NCBI GenBank assembly: GCA_949317995.1
Contig: OX439045.1
Location: forward strand, 43,109,693-43,173,692
Length of the DNA: 64,000 bases
Source: Acholoe squamosa
Taxonomy: Eukaryota; Annelida; Polychaeta; Phyllodocida; Polynoidae
Direction of reading: 5' to 3'
In this document: one piece after another, positions 11,475-24,490 of the stretch
Position numbering within the stretch: position 1 is the first letter of the stretch
How the letters are laid out: each line of letters opens with the position of its first letter
The notes under the pieces: generated by a model
Database searches by the model: none
What the model saw: only the letters and a program-made list of their open reading frames with translations
Told to the model about the DNA's origin: nothing
Translations under genes and position numbers: made by a program

Positions 11475-12596
11475 TATAAATGTTCATAATTGTGTCTCAA
11501 TAATGCATCAATGCAGCAGTACTGCATCATATTAACCACCAAAAGCATTCAAATGTGAGGATGCTTGCTGTAGCAATGATTTTCTTTTTTTGCACTTGTG
11601 CACTACATCGGCAAATTGCCGTGAGGCATTAAAGAACCATGGAGAGTTTAAATGTCATCTAGGCATCAATCTGCCATGAAGGAGATGTAATGGCTCTCTA
11701 ACAACCGTATTTTAGCAGAGGAAGACATTTCCTCAGAATTTGCGTCATACCTTGTCTTAGGTGCAGTCCTGCCACAGCCTCTGCCCAGAATTATACCTCC
11801 ATATACAAGAACACCACAAACAGCTGTATACTACCCCTAAGGCCTAAGTAATTCTACACCAGGGTCTGTAAAACGCCACCACTGTGTCTGTGAGGGTAGT
11901 AGGAGAAACCTGATCTCTATGTTAAAGACTCTTACACAGAGTTCCATCCAAACATCTGAAGTTTCCATAGTATCCATGTTCTGCCTTAAGACACAAGGTG
12001 GCAAGAGTTGGGGGTGGTCTTCGCAAGTTTGAGCTCTTCTCTTAAACATGCATAGGCCTCTAATAATGTATTAGTGAATATAGTTTAATGTTAGAATATA
12101 GCGCAATAGTATGAGAGATGTATTATAAACCCCATCACCCATATATGATTATGATTCCCTGCTGTCGTGGCGTAAAATCGAGGGAATAGTGAGCGAGTCT
12201 AGTCTTCTCTTCCAAATGATGGTTTGTGTGTATTTATGTCAGCCCTGGGAGCTACGATGAGAATACTTCCCTTGCTGTTAGTTTGAAAGTATTAACAAAT
12301 ACCTTATGAATACATCTGCGTCCATTTTTCTAGCTACAAGATTGCAGCAACCGCTTAGCTCTGGAATTAACTTCGTGCAAGATATATCTACCTTGCACAG
12401 CTCCGATTGAAATGAGATATACAATAATTGAATTAGAAAGCAATGCAAGGCTACACAATTTTAAACGCATTTACCTGTTCAGTCAAATGCTAGATAGTCT
12501 GAACACAGTTAAAATACTTGCTACACCTGCTTGATACTAATTTAAATATTACTTTTAAATAATAGGTCATTCACAGCTCTTTTTCGTCTATTACAG

Positions 12597-12692
12597 AGTT
12601 GGAGAGGGCAGACAACGGGAACTACACATGTGAGATACGTGCTGAGAACTCTAAGGTGATCGCCAATGTAACTCACCTGGTAATCGTCAGAG
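12597..12692 (+). CDS. Ig-superfamily gene, exon for second half of an Ig domain
   Basis: A 96-bp exon preceded by a good acceptor (CTCTTTTTCGTCTATTACAG) and followed by a consensus donor (AG|GTAGGT). It enters in phase 1 and leaves in phase 1. The product contains the strand F signature DNGNYTC (the D-x-G-x-Y-x-C motif of Ig V/I-set domains), followed by the G strand (NVTHLVIVR). The sequon NYT overlaps the motif, and the first Cys of the domain must come from an upstream exon not seen here. Joining the final G to the CT that opens the exon at 43620 gives an Ala codon and runs directly into APVESMF, a normal Ig-to-Ig linker. The protein is probably a cell-surface or secreted adhesion or receptor molecule; family membership cannot be fixed from these exons. 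Confidence 0.8.
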
Positions 12693-15600
12693 GTAGGTCA
12701 TGTCTTCTTATCATGCCTCACACTGAACTAAAATGGAGGGGTCACCAAGGCTCCATAGAAGCAGTCAGTAGCAATGCCAAAGTATATGCCAAAAGACTCA
12801 ACTCCCTCTAAGAAAAATAAAACTTTGCCTGCTATCCTCATTATTCTGGACTATAACTTTCTGACTTTCTTATTCCTGTATCGCACCTTTTGGGATTTCC
12901 CTTTTCAATTTGCTTCAATGTCCCTGCTTCCACCCCTCTCCTCCTCTCCCAACCTCCCATGTCCCCTTAGTTTCCACTCCACTCTCCCACCCCATTATCC
13001 TTGGTGTAGCCCTGTAGCGTAAGCTTAGCACCTATAGAGGCTTTGTTCATCTGTTACCATGACGCAGTGATGCAGATTTGGCAAGCACTCAGTTTTGTAT
13101 GGGTGCATCATACCGATCCTTCGTGAGAGCATCGGGCCATTTTGGTCGTCTTGGTACATGAAGTTGTACCCACTAGGCTTACAACAATGCATTATGGGAA
13201 CAAAGGGCCAACGTTTATCTGATATAATGACTGCGCGGCCCTTAAAGTGTGAAAGTGCAACGGGGATTGTCACATTTAGCTACATTTGTATTGACGTGTA
13301 GACAATGTTAAGGTGATGCTCCTGACACACTGACCTCCATCAGCCAGGAGCAACTCACTACCCACACCTTGAATACATGGGGATATTAGATCACCTATAT
13401 AGGTTCGTGAATCTATATCATGCCGAGTAAGACCATCATTTTGTACAGAGCATCATTTTGTTCATTACTGCTCACACATGGTAGATTCGAGTGTTACCAA
13501 ACGCATGGTACGCATATAGCTCAGATCTATTTCAATATAGAAAGGACTCAGAAAAAGCATCCCATAGAAAGCGTTTGTGGAGGGGGGGGGTATTTTGGAT
13601 GCTGTGGGATCATTAGAGAAAAGTACACACGGCCTGACCTTACAATCATGCAAATGTCTCATCTGCATACTTTAACTATTTAACCCTTAATCAGGGTGTC
13701 TCAAGATTTCAAAGTCATCTGAGACAAGGGCTTCAAGTTGTTAAAATTGTTCAGTACCTCGCTGGCACTACATCATGCTTAATATTTCTGTCATTCATCA
13801 AACATATAGGCTCGGGTGGTGCGTGAATAAGTTTTCCTCAGACACCCGCCAGGACCATGCATCATTCCAATAAGGTGATAGTGTATCAAAATTCTGCCTA
13901 ACCCTTAAAGTGTTAAAATGTAATCATTATCTCCCTTGTCGTCTAAAAACAATATGCCTCTGCTAGTCATAATAAACAAAGTATATCTCTATCACAGTGC
14001 CAGTCATAATAAGCAAAGTATATCTCTTTCACAATGCCTCAGTTTTTGACATTCAGGCAGCACAATGTGGAGAATCCTTACATTGTGAATGTGAATAAGA
14101 ACGAAGCCCAGACCTGGCACATGATCTGTCATTGTAAGAGCACGCCTAAGTATTAATCCTCTAAGGACAGCATTGTGCCTCTAATTCCTGTATTCACCAG
14201 TTGTCATAATGCACCAAGACCTCAGTGCTGTTGCATCATGCCAAACAATTATTGGTAATGTATCAAACCCATAAGGACAGGCTGCATGGTTTATGAGTGC
14301 AGTTTTGGGGATTTACTCACTAGGGCGCCGATCATGCATCATGCCATGGCAAAAGTTCAAAGTCATGCACGAGGCTGCCCTTAAGGTGATACCAGGTCAG
14401 AGGAGGCCGGCATCAATGTAGGCCTTTCTAAAGGGCAGCTGGAACAATTACACTGGGAAGATGGTTCGTAGATAAGGAGGTCAGGGGGAGGGGGTTCCAC
14501 TTTAGGTTTAACCCTTTAACACTGGCTTGACGCCCAGGCTTAATGTCCAAAGGCTTCCTTTTTTAATATACTCAGTTATGTTAATGGAATATCAGTGATT
14601 GCCTTATCAGGATGGACCCTTTATGTGTAGTACACGTGGGTCATCCTCCACATATGCAAAAGGGCAAAGTGTCATTAAAACAGTCTGCTGTACTTAGGGG
14701 GTTAAACAAACAAATGTGCATGTCTGTGTCTGCAGGTAAACGGAGGCTGTGCCAAACTGGCCCCAAATCAGTGCTCCCCCAGGGATGGGAGGGGGATTGT
14801 TGGGAAAGGCCATAGCCTTAAGTAGTGATGGGAAATGAGGAGTCATGCATACGAATTGCAACGAGAAGGGAAAAGGAGTAAAGTTGGGAACAGAGAATCG
14901 GGGAAGGGCGGAGACAAGCAGAGGCATTGAAAATGGGAAAGAGCACTAAAGGAGGGCTAGGTGGCATTGGTGTGAAGATGGACTGGGTGATGGACGGGGA
15001 TGAGAATCTGATATAAAGGATGGTAAAAGAAAGATGGAGGGAAGGACGACTGAAAGCAGGTCGAATATAGTCAGTCAGTGATAAACACAGCTCAACAAAT
15101 TAGGGTTAATGTTAAAGTACGGAAATGCACAGTACCGTAAGGATTGTATTGGCTGGTTTTAGTATCGGGTTCTCATTTTCTTTTACAAACGGTTACCATA
15201 AAAAAAATCAGTGCTGACTTTTTATAAGAACCTCGGATGGTAGCTTAGAGAACCAAACGTATTGAGTATCCAGCTGCTCATACATATACTGTTACGGTAT
15301 GCTGCTTAAAGGGGGGGGGTAGATAGCAGGGAGCAAAAGGCTCTTTGGGTGGAGTGAGTGAGAGTGAGTAATAGATGTTTAACGCCATTTCGACAGCTAA
15401 GGTCATATTCATGGCGAGAATGACATTACACAATTTCACAAGGGAATGTGTCAGTGCCCACGCATATGTGCACCACACACATCCCGAGGGGATAGGAAAG
15501 ATGAGAAATAGACCCTTTTAAGTGGGCTAGGGAAGCCCAGCTCTTTGGGTGGAGTGGGTGGTGTGCTCAGGAGGGGGACAATAGGGCTGGGTTGGTGTGG

Positions 15601-18585
15601 GCTGAGACTCATCACTGCTGGTTTTATTGATGCCCCCTGCATGTTATGTCTCAGTGAGTCTAGACCAGATTCCAACCGCTACAGGTGCCCAGCCACATAA
15701 CATATGCCATCAACCCGAGCCCAAAGATGTCGCATTATATGTATGGGTAAAAGGCCATAGGTCTGGCACCACCACATATAGGGCGACATATGTAATCTAC
15801 AAAGATTAAAAAGCACTGAGGTATATAGAAGGGCCAAATGATGGCATAGATTTGAAGGATTCTTCCTCTAAATTTAGCTTGCACATTGGCACTTGGCACC
15901 CTCAGGAAATGTTACTGTGGATTACTATCCAAATGTATCAAGCAAACTTTTAATCTCTAATACCGGTCAATTTCACTCTTGCCCCAATAGTGTCTGACAC
16001 GACATCTGTAAAGAAGATTTGGCTAAAACTAGACCCCTTTCTTAAATTACATTTGTCATGAGATGGTAAGAACCTTTTTTACTCTAACTCGCTATCTATT
16101 TGTCATTATAAAAGCATAAACTGATACATATGACACCATCTTCCGATCGAACCTTATACTTTTAGGTCATTGTCGAGTCTGTTTTTCTACATCCAATCCC
16201 ATTATCGCTGATAGCCATAGTAACGTGAATATGAAGCTAGTGCAATTTACCCTCCATGTGGCTGATATCGAAATACAGTAACAGATAATTAGTAGTGATT
16301 ACAAAGCATCTGGTTGCTCAATATATGCAGACAATAGATGTATCATATTGCTACGAGAAATGCAATTGAAAGTCGGCCGAAGGGAATTCTATGTGATTAT
16401 ATGCATCCCAGTGGAACTCTGTAGGTGGTGACCTTTAATACCATCTGATGTTCTCGTCTTACTTAGTAGAAGTGACAGCACAAAGCATGCCACATTCTAG
16501 CCCATCTATCTTATATTTATATGCATCCAGCATTTAGCCATGCCGGATGTCGTCAAAATCACAAACGATTCCCCATCCCAAAGTTGCCAGAGATCCGTTG
16601 TTATTTTCACAGAGATGTCATTATTTTCCTTGTACCACTGCACTGCCACCTGGAGATTCTTGTAAAAACTACACTGACCCCCTGTTGTATAATTACAAGG
16701 GTCCCTGGTAGATTCAAAAGTTATTTTTTACAGCGTGGATATAATGATGCTACTATCTGAAAATGTTATGTTACTGCATGCCCCCTTTATCGCGTTTAAC
16801 CCCCCCCCCCACCCCTAACACACGTACACACAGACACCTTTAGATGGTTACCATGTGGATTGGCACAGGTAAATTTGGATGCCATTTGACAAAGATCTGA
16901 GGGGAAGGGGTAATTGATGAAGGTCATGTCGTGGGGTCGAGTTATTTCCTCTAGCTGGTTACAAAGGCGTGGTGTCTTGAAGCAAGTGCACATATAGATC
17001 AATTCCACATGTACATAATGTGTTAAAAGGCAGTTTTCAAGGGTAGCATTGTGTACATAGCCAAAATTGGCAATATAAGGCTATATACGCCAACAGTAAC
17101 CATGCACCAACGCTATGCTAAGTTCCAGTTGCTTCATTGATGCATCTTGGCTGCCCTTGAGAGCATAACATTCCCACTATACCTTTAGCTGTGTTCTTCT
17201 TTTATAAAAGGTACCTAAAATCCTAGACCATAATGAATTACCCATGTAGTTGATATTAAGTGTGTCGTTATTTTAATAAGTACAATACACAGCTAACTAT
17301 TTTGGATATTAATACAAATATGGGCTTTTACCATAATCAATGTCTGAATAAGTTGAGTTAAGCATGTCATATACTCCGATACATTAAGATAACATTATAG
17401 TGGGAGATACTACTATCACAAGAGTAGCTTGTCATAGAGGTGGTTACATCCTTCTTTCAAGCTAAAAGGGATTACGCCCTTGGTATGACTGATAGCGTTG
17501 TTAGGGTGTCTACTGTATCAGCGCATGTAAGGCCATGTTACCATACCTATAAAACAGCCTCCACACCACCCACACCACAGAATATTAGGATATGTATGGC
17601 ATATGAGGCAGGGGGCCGTACTACAAGATTATTAGCCCTCTATAGGCAGCATAACTCCCAAAGGCTACTGTTAATTTGTTATTATGAAGTACCAACACTG
17701 TATTGGCGCATCTTACCTTTAACCCCTTACTGAAAGAAATCATAAATCCTTAACATAAAATGGCAAATAATACTCACCAAGACTCCATCGCACCCTGTAA
17801 TGAAAGGAAAGAAAAATAATAAGAAAACCCAAAGAGTAGGGATAAATGACATTGTGACATGGTAGGTACAGGGGCCTCTCAAAGGTGCAGCGTGTCAATA
17901 GAGAGGTCAACGGACACTGCATGTTTTAATGATGGTATTATGCCTGTGTGGAACGGTTTGGTGACCTCGTCCTATTCATCTTGGTATTTAGCAGGATTGA
18001 TGTTGGCCTGCCTTGTCTATACAATCATTAATATTAGGAATCCTCTAGGCATTAGCCTTTGAATGGTACTATATCTGATCATAAGACACCGCCCTCCGTG
18101 AAGCAGGCTAGATAGCTTGTTTACCGCAATGAATGCTGCATTTTAGAGTTGATCGTTAATTTTAATTTGAATGCCATCAGAAAAGTGCAAAAAGTCTTAG
18201 GTCTACCGAAGTCCCATTCTTGCTGCAGTGCAGGTTAGGATGTAGGTCACAGGGGCGGAGATAAAATCTAATTTGATATTGTGGTATTTAAGTAGAGAGT
18301 ATGTATTATGCAGAGCTTTCGGAAGTGAGCTATGCGATTGGGTTTGTGATGATATAATGGAGAATAAACCAAAATAGAAATGTACTTCTACATAAATTGG
18401 ACAGTTGATATTAGAGCAAACATAAAATATCAGAATTCGTCACCTTCCAAGTATACTTTCCATATGCTACTTACACAATATCCCCCCTATACATGGGAAT
18501 GTGCCACCATCCATCTTAACTGTCCATATACTACTCACATAGACTGCACTAGAGCATTACAATACGCCACCAGGCAAGCTTTTCC

Positions 18586-18588
<3 letters not shown>
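12693..18588. other. intronic stretch, no gene seen
   Basis: No exon recognised. Pieces of the CATGATGCA/AACCCTTTAAGG repeat family occur at about 13060-13250, 13775-13920 and 14160-14520. Short homopolymer runs are present (G near 13580 and 15310, C near 16801). Confidence 0.4.
14215..14240. repeat. small hairpin of the CATGATGCA family
   Basis: CATAATGCA at 14215 is matched by TGCATCATG ending at 14240, giving an 8/9-bp stem. AACCCTTTAA-like and CCTTAAGG-like words lie nearby (about 14380 and 14510). Confidence 0.45.

Positions 18589-18647
<59 letters not shown>
18589..18647. repeat. (AT)n microsatellite
   Basis: About 29 uninterrupted AT dinucleotides. It makes artificial Tyr-Ile open frames on both strands, which are not genes. 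Confidence 0.97.
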
Positions 18648-18648
<1 letters not shown>

Positions 18649-19708
18649 TGATATAATATATACATGTGAGGGGTATCGCGAAGGTACGTTTTACCTTGTT
18701 GATCCACGTGTGTCCAATGCTCCTGAAAAGGCAGAATAAGTGCTGACACTGGTGTATAAAACACTAATACAACACCATCCTAATTTAAATGATCCTGCCC
18801 ATGCACAGCCAGTATGTATAGCCCCTTTTGGGAATGTCTAACCCCAAAACAGATTGACATCATGCAAGAATTTAGTATTGGCTGGTTACTGTCCAGCTCC
18901 TAGATAAAGAGACTGTTGACTAGCGTATAACGCTCTACATGAAGGGATGAGATGGCGTGGGTTGACAGGGCAGGGTGGGTTCTACCTGAGTACTTGGGTT
19001 AGGCAGTCAGTCTAAAGGTGCAGGCGCATACTGGAATTTCAAAGGTACGGGAAGACAAATGCTTTGATGTCTAATACATGAACAAAGCTAGGTACAGACC
19101 TTTGAGCATTATCAGATGTCTCCCAGCAAATTGTCGTGAGTCCTCGTCAACCTGTGTGAAGTGGCTCACACATGTCGCTAGATGGAACACGACGTCATTA
19201 TAGCACAAGATCACCAGGAATAGCAATTGCTATGTCATGTGAGTCTAACACACAGTGGCGAAAGATGACGGAATGAGTTATCTCTCAAAAAGGAGTCACC
19301 ATTGATCACCAATCATGGCGACAGATGACGACAATTTGCTGGGCTGTGTTTCCATCTTTGAGATTCTAATACATCTACTTCAATGGATAACTGCATTTGT
19401 AGCTTCTAATATCAATCTATCCATCAATGATCTCGCCTGGGAGTTCAGTCGTCTTCTTTCTGTGTTTTGATGAGACGAGTTATGTACAATACAAAGGGAG
19501 TGTCCACATCGGATCTACATAAAAGATAAAAGTCCTCCTTATCAGCTTTCTATGTAATGCCTGATATTCCTTATGACTCGGTCTACGGAGAAAATATCTA
19601 TCGTCCTTATAGACCCTCTGATATCTCTCTCATGCACCATCTTTCTATTTCTCTCATTTCTTTCTGCCCCATTCACTTTCCTTTTGCCTTTTTTACCCTG
19701 TCACTTTG

Positions 19709-19749
19709 TCTCTGTCTGCCTCTCTGCCTCTCTCTCTCTCTCTCTCGCT

Positions 19750-19791
<42 letters not shown>

Positions 19792-19829
19792 CTCGCTCTC
19801 TTCCTCTCCTCTCCCCCTCTCACTCTTCA
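19709..19829. repeat. (CT)n/(TCTC)n imperfect microsatellite
   Basis: A nearly pure pyrimidine strand with interspersed CTCG and CCTC variants. The Ser/Leu-rich frames through it are low-complexity artefacts. Confidence 0.95.
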
Positions 19830-20156
19830 GCTATTGGCAGATGGTTAGTCAGGGCGTCTTTGGTAAAGTCTGTGGTGTGTCTGCGGTCCCTAGTGATACA
19901 ATTACCCCCCACGTGCACCCGTTCAGTAGGGTGCATGGCTACCTCGTGATATGTCGTCAGGAGACCACATAGGGAGGGGCACTCCGCCATGCCGTGTCAT
20001 CAGGCAAACATATTATAGGTTTCTATCCTCAGCACGACAGAGCTCTCTCCCCTAGGGCTCTCTGTCCTCTGGTGGCACCCTATCCTAGGGGGCTCCTGTT
20101 ACTAACCCTTTAATGGCGGCATGATACTGCCTCCAGGTGCACCACCCTTTGTCAAT

Positions 20157-20213
20157 ATGATGTACCAATGTAGCGTTCATGAGCTACTTACCAACACTGC
20201 AATGGTGCATCAT
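20157..20213. repeat. hairpin of the CATGATGCA palindromic family
   Basis: The left arm (ATGATGTACCAATGTAGCG...ATGAG, 20157-20183) pairs imperfectly with the right arm (CTTACC...TGCATCAT, 20187-20213) around the loop CTA. An AACCCTTTAATGGC word lies 50 bp upstream. Confidence 0.6.
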
Positions 20214-21244
20214 TGAGATCCTTTGGGCATGAATCTGCCCCCAAAGTATCCACATGATGCATGCATTGCGCCTTGCACATTACTCCCCTGGCCTAAATGT
20301 CCCTGTGGTATGACGGCCATTGGGTCTAATGCATAAATGCACGAAGGGGGTAAATACAGGGCTGTATGGTATTCTAAATAAAGGAAAGGAATTAGAATAA
20401 AGGGTAGGAATGGGGTTTAGAGCTCAGCTATGAGAATTATATTATAACCTATAAAGACAACATGTTGTACTGATGCAATATGACGCTTTGTGTAACGAGA
20501 CGAGTAGGTCACCATCACTGCATTCATAAAGATTAATGCATTTCTAATCATCAGCATGTTACATCGAAAAAAAGTCCCGAGCGACAGTGACTCACCGACA
20601 CTGCGTGATTACAATGATATATATCATATATAACATGTATGAATCATGCAGACACCATGCCACCAGTAAAGGGTTGAAACCAATTATCTGAGGCCGAAGC
20701 AAAGACGGAATAACAGGGAGGGCTCTGCGGCTAAGTTGTGCCTGAACCCTGCCCCTGCCATTGGATGATATCAAGGCTAAATACCTAATAAGAAGTCATG
20801 ACCATATGTTTGGCTGCTGGCTGACTAAATGATGTGACCTCTGCAGTGTTGAGAATGTTGTTGGAAAGAAGTATAAAGATATCATGTTGGCAGTATGTGC
20901 CCTATGAGTGCAAGCAGCAAGAAAGAATACTGACTTTCAATATTATTCTCACATACAATGTTGACTTCAGATGAACCCTTGAGAGGCGCAGCACATATCG
21001 TGTTAAAAACTCTCCCACTCAGGTCACATAGGTGTAAGTATGGCATATTGAGCCACTGTGGAAAGCGGAAGCAATTAGGAAGGGTAAGTCGGGGACACCG
21101 GGGTGGCGTGTCACAGAATGAAGCACAAAAACTCACCAGGTACCCTGTGACTCACCAATGAGCAGAACGATAGGGCCTAAAACGTTAAGCTCTTAGTCTC
21201 TGACTATTGCCCTAAGGCAAAACAGACAAGGGGATGCTAGGCTT

Positions 21245-21351
21245 CTTGCTCTGTGGGCTGCTCTGTGTGCTGTTCTGTCTGTTGCTTTGTGGTCTGATCT
21301 GTGAGCTGCTGTGCTACATGCTCTATCTATTGCCCTGTCTTGCTCTGTAAC
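21245..21351. repeat. degenerate 12-bp minisatellite
   Basis: About nine units of a GCTGCTCTGTGT-like 12-mer can be aligned end to end (21245, 21257, 21269, 21281, 21293 and so on), with 2-4 changes per unit. The last unit lacks one base. Confidence 0.8.
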
Positions 21352-22526
21352 ATACTTTGTGAGGCGCTCAGAATCAACTTGCCCTATCTGTTGCTTCGTC
21401 CTACCCTCTGAGAGCTGCTCTGTTACCCTACATGCAGGTAGAGTTTCACACACGTGGCTGTCTCGTTGTCCCATGCAGGTGGTATGTCATAGATGAAAGG
21501 GGACGGTCATTAGGGGCCGCGCCCTGTGGGCAGGTTGTGGGGAGGTGAGCGTGACCCAGAAGACGAGTTGCACACCAGCTCATGGGGTGCTGCGTCAGTC
21601 ATCACGAGTTACTCATGTCAAAGAATGGATAACTCTTAGCAGCTTAGTGTATGTACAAGTGCACCTTTGGGTAGGACTCATACTAGGAGTCTATCGAGGA
21701 TTGCTGATAATTATACCTCTCGTGCACCGTTTTCTAAATGTCAATCTCCTTATTTTGTCCTTGTCGATATCTTTCTAAATTTCCCTTTTTCACTTATCTC
21801 TTATGATACTTCGAGAATAACACAATGGATGGGGATTGGAAGAAGTATGTGATGCATCATAGACCGCATGTAGTAATCCCACCTACGTATCCCATGTGAA
21901 GGTGTAAAGTGATAGCATTGTGATACCTGAACATCATTTTTAACCATTTTATAGAACATTGTGTTTAATTAAATGCAGCAGTGGCAAGTTTTGCCTGGAC
22001 CAGTCCTATATTCATGTAACACGCTGAAGCCTTTAGGCTGACAGACTCCTTAAGGTTCGTCCTGATGCACGGGCAGTGTACCGGTCGGTACTTGATGGTG
22101 TGGTGATGTGTGGTTGGAATTATCAAGAAGATAAAGGAACGTGAAACTTTAAAGAATCATTTCGCTCTCAGAATGTTATGTGAGTCTGCCTAAATTGTTA
22201 GAAAACGGCATAGTGAGTGGAACGTTACAATAACCAAGTCAAAGTTAACTGATGATCATGATAGGATAGCTATCGCAGATAAATTTACACTTCAAGAGAA
22301 TCATCCCAGCCCTCGTGTTTTGTGACCCGACAGAAGGCACAACTAATTGTACTTCAACCTGTACAAATTTGCTCCATAGTAGAACGGTAAATACAATTAA
22401 TTGAATCACCCCTTAGGGAGCTTTGTTAATTCACACTGCACAGCGTAACTATGCCTCTTTCAGGGTGTTTATGGATGTTGTGATCAAGGGTCCCTTTATT
22501 TGAATCGTTCAAGGAACCCAAAACGT

Positions 22527-22580
22527 AATGCATCGATGCAGTGTTGGGGAGCACATGGACAGCATTGCATTGATGCATTT
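22527..22580. repeat. hairpin of the CATGATGCA palindromic family
   Basis: AATGCATCGATGCAGTGTTG (22527-22546) pairs with CAGCATTGCATTGATGCATT (22560-22579) with few mismatches across a 13-bp loop. Confidence 0.65.
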
Positions 22581-24190
22581 TGATCTTGTATAATATAGGG
22601 CCAGCATGGTACATGAAGGCAGTGGCTGGGAGAAACTCACTGAGTGTCACCAGCGCTGAGTTCATTGATATCGCGGGACCAATAGGTCTAATATAATAAT
22701 GCACCGTACAGAACTAAATATTATAGGGCGGATACTCTAAACAAAGGTACATGTACTACAGTATTTTGCCGTCCTTAACGTATTAAGAATCAGTGATTAG
22801 TCTGGTGTGAGAGAATTCAGCAGACACAGACACACAAGGTGTAAACACAACCCTTAGTACCTGGGATAGTAATGATGATTGGCCCGCCATCATCACCTTA
22901 ACCACCACTAATCAATACCTTGTCTACCAAGCCTGTTTTTATCTGGAGGAACAAGGGAATAGATACAGTTAACTTGAAACTCTCAGGTAATTGATTTGTA
23001 CTGGAGGAACTTGATCTGCGATTGGAATGGAAATGGTCGAGCATGTGATTTGATGGCTTAACCCTTCAAAGGTAGCATTGTGTTGTATTGCACTACACCT
23101 TGATACAGTTTAGTACATCTAGGTGTAGTGCCACCAAAAGAAGCCCTCACCAGTGAGTAACTCACCAGTGCCTCATTCGTACTTGATAGGTGTAATAAAT
23201 TCAAAAAGGGTAGACATAATGCTTCCATGCAGCCTGACCTCCACCATGATGGCAAATAAACTGTGAAGTCCGCATCGTAGCATTTGGTCACACATTATGT
23301 GACAAATGTAAGAAGTATATGGAAAGTAATTCCAAATGCTGGGGTATTTCAGGCATTTTAATTTTGAGAAATATATCATCATACACTTCATCAAAAGTAT
23401 AGATTATTCCACTATATCAAGTTACATCAACAGGCAGCTTGCGGTGACTGACTCGTCATACCTCTATAATGAAGATGTGTGTGGGGCATTAGTGGCCTGG
23501 GGACAAGTTGGCATGTTCTGATGTTTGGCAGGTGACATCCCTAATCATATATGGGAGTAAGGCATTTGTGGGAAGTTGAAAAAAAGGATGGATGCCTGTA
23601 GGAGGTGACATTGAACAGTGCCATACAAAGATTACCAAAGGGCAACATGGTTATTGGGGACAAGATGGCTGCCTTCAGTGAATGACCCTTAACACCACTA
23701 TATAAAGATGGGTGTGAGGCATTGGCGGCAGGGCGGCAGTAATAAATCAGGTATATTGGCGGGCGGCTGATGTGCCCCGGGTGTTGTTTCACCTGACTGC
23801 CTGACCCTGATCTCATACAATATTCACACCTAACACGATTAGCTGACATCCCTGTAGGGGTATCAGGGTGGTGGGGTGGGAACATGGGCAGGTGGGAGGG
23901 CAAGGGGCAACAGGATGCACATAGGTAGTAGCGGGTGGGAACCAAAGGGTATCCTCAATGCATTAGAATGGGAAATGGTTGGTGGCACAAGTGCTGACGA
24001 AGGATGGGGACCGAGGGCATTAGAATGGGTAACGATTGGAGGTCATTAAAGTGGCATGAGTGATGTTGAAAATTGAAATATGATGAAGACCATGGACCTT
24101 TAGATTGGAAGAAGGAGATTGAAAGAATTTAGAAAGGGGTGAAACATAAGGATGCCGATTAGGAGCGAGTAGAAAAGGAGAAAATGAGGA

Positions 24191-24490
24191 AGTCAGGAAT
24201 AACGTAGAGCTGTGTACATTAGTCAGGAATAACGTAGAGCTGTGTACATTAGTCAGGAATAACGTAGAGCTGTGTACATTAGTCAGGAATAACGTAGAGC
24301 TGTGTACATTAGTCAGGAATAACGTAGAGCTGTGTACATTAGTCAGGAATAACGTAGAGCTGTGTACATTAGTCAGGAATAACATAGAGCTGTGCACATT
24401 GGTCAGGAATAACGTAGAGCTGTGTACATTAGTCAGGAATAACGTAGAGCTATGTACATTAGTCAGGAATACCGTAGAGCTATGTGCATT
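24191..24490. repeat. minisatellite, ten 30-bp units
   Basis: Exactly ten head-to-tail units of 30 bp (AGTCAGGAATAACGTAGAGC plus TGTGTACATT). Units 1-6 are identical. Units 7-10 carry one to three substitutions each, so divergence is confined to one end. The period is a multiple of three, so frames stay open through it; the minus-strand frame reading VHSSTLFLTN repeatedly is an artefact. Confidence 0.98.

Larger units (their letters stand above)
4706..12596. other. non-coding DNA upstream of first recognised Ig exon (probably intron)
   Basis: No convincing exon was seen on either strand; the open frames are short and look random. The exon at 12597 enters in phase 1 and carries only the second half of an Ig domain, so a preceding exon must exist. 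It is either left of the window or too short or diverged for me to see here. The stretch contains an imperfect tandem duplication (7217-7372), a GTGACAT-rich repeated segment (about 10420-10640), a perfect 60-bp palindrome (11415-11474) and scattered pieces of the CATGATGCA palindromic repeat family (for example 8362-8440 and 10690-10740). Confidence 0.5.
18648..24190. other. intronic stretch, no gene seen
   Basis: No exon recognised. It contains a CT-rich microsatellite, a 12-bp degenerate minisatellite and repeat-family hairpins at 20157-20213 and 22527-22580. A further CTCACCAGTGAGTAACTCACCAG copy lies near 23147-23169. Confidence 0.4.

Noticed and set aside
19557-19972. Overlapping Ser/Leu-rich frames on the plus strand
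   Set aside because: They depend on the CT microsatellite, which is open in all three frames.
23541-23945. 134-codon minus-strand frame rich in His/Pro/Ser
   Set aside because: The composition reflects G-rich low-complexity DNA; no motif seen.
24020-24397. 125-codon minus-strand frame with VHSSTLFLTN repeats
   Set aside because: It is simply the 30-bp minisatellite read in frame; the period is divisible by three so no stop arises.
24191-24490. Direct repeats of 30 bp as a CRISPR array
   Set aside because: The units abut with no spacers, and the genome is eukaryotic.
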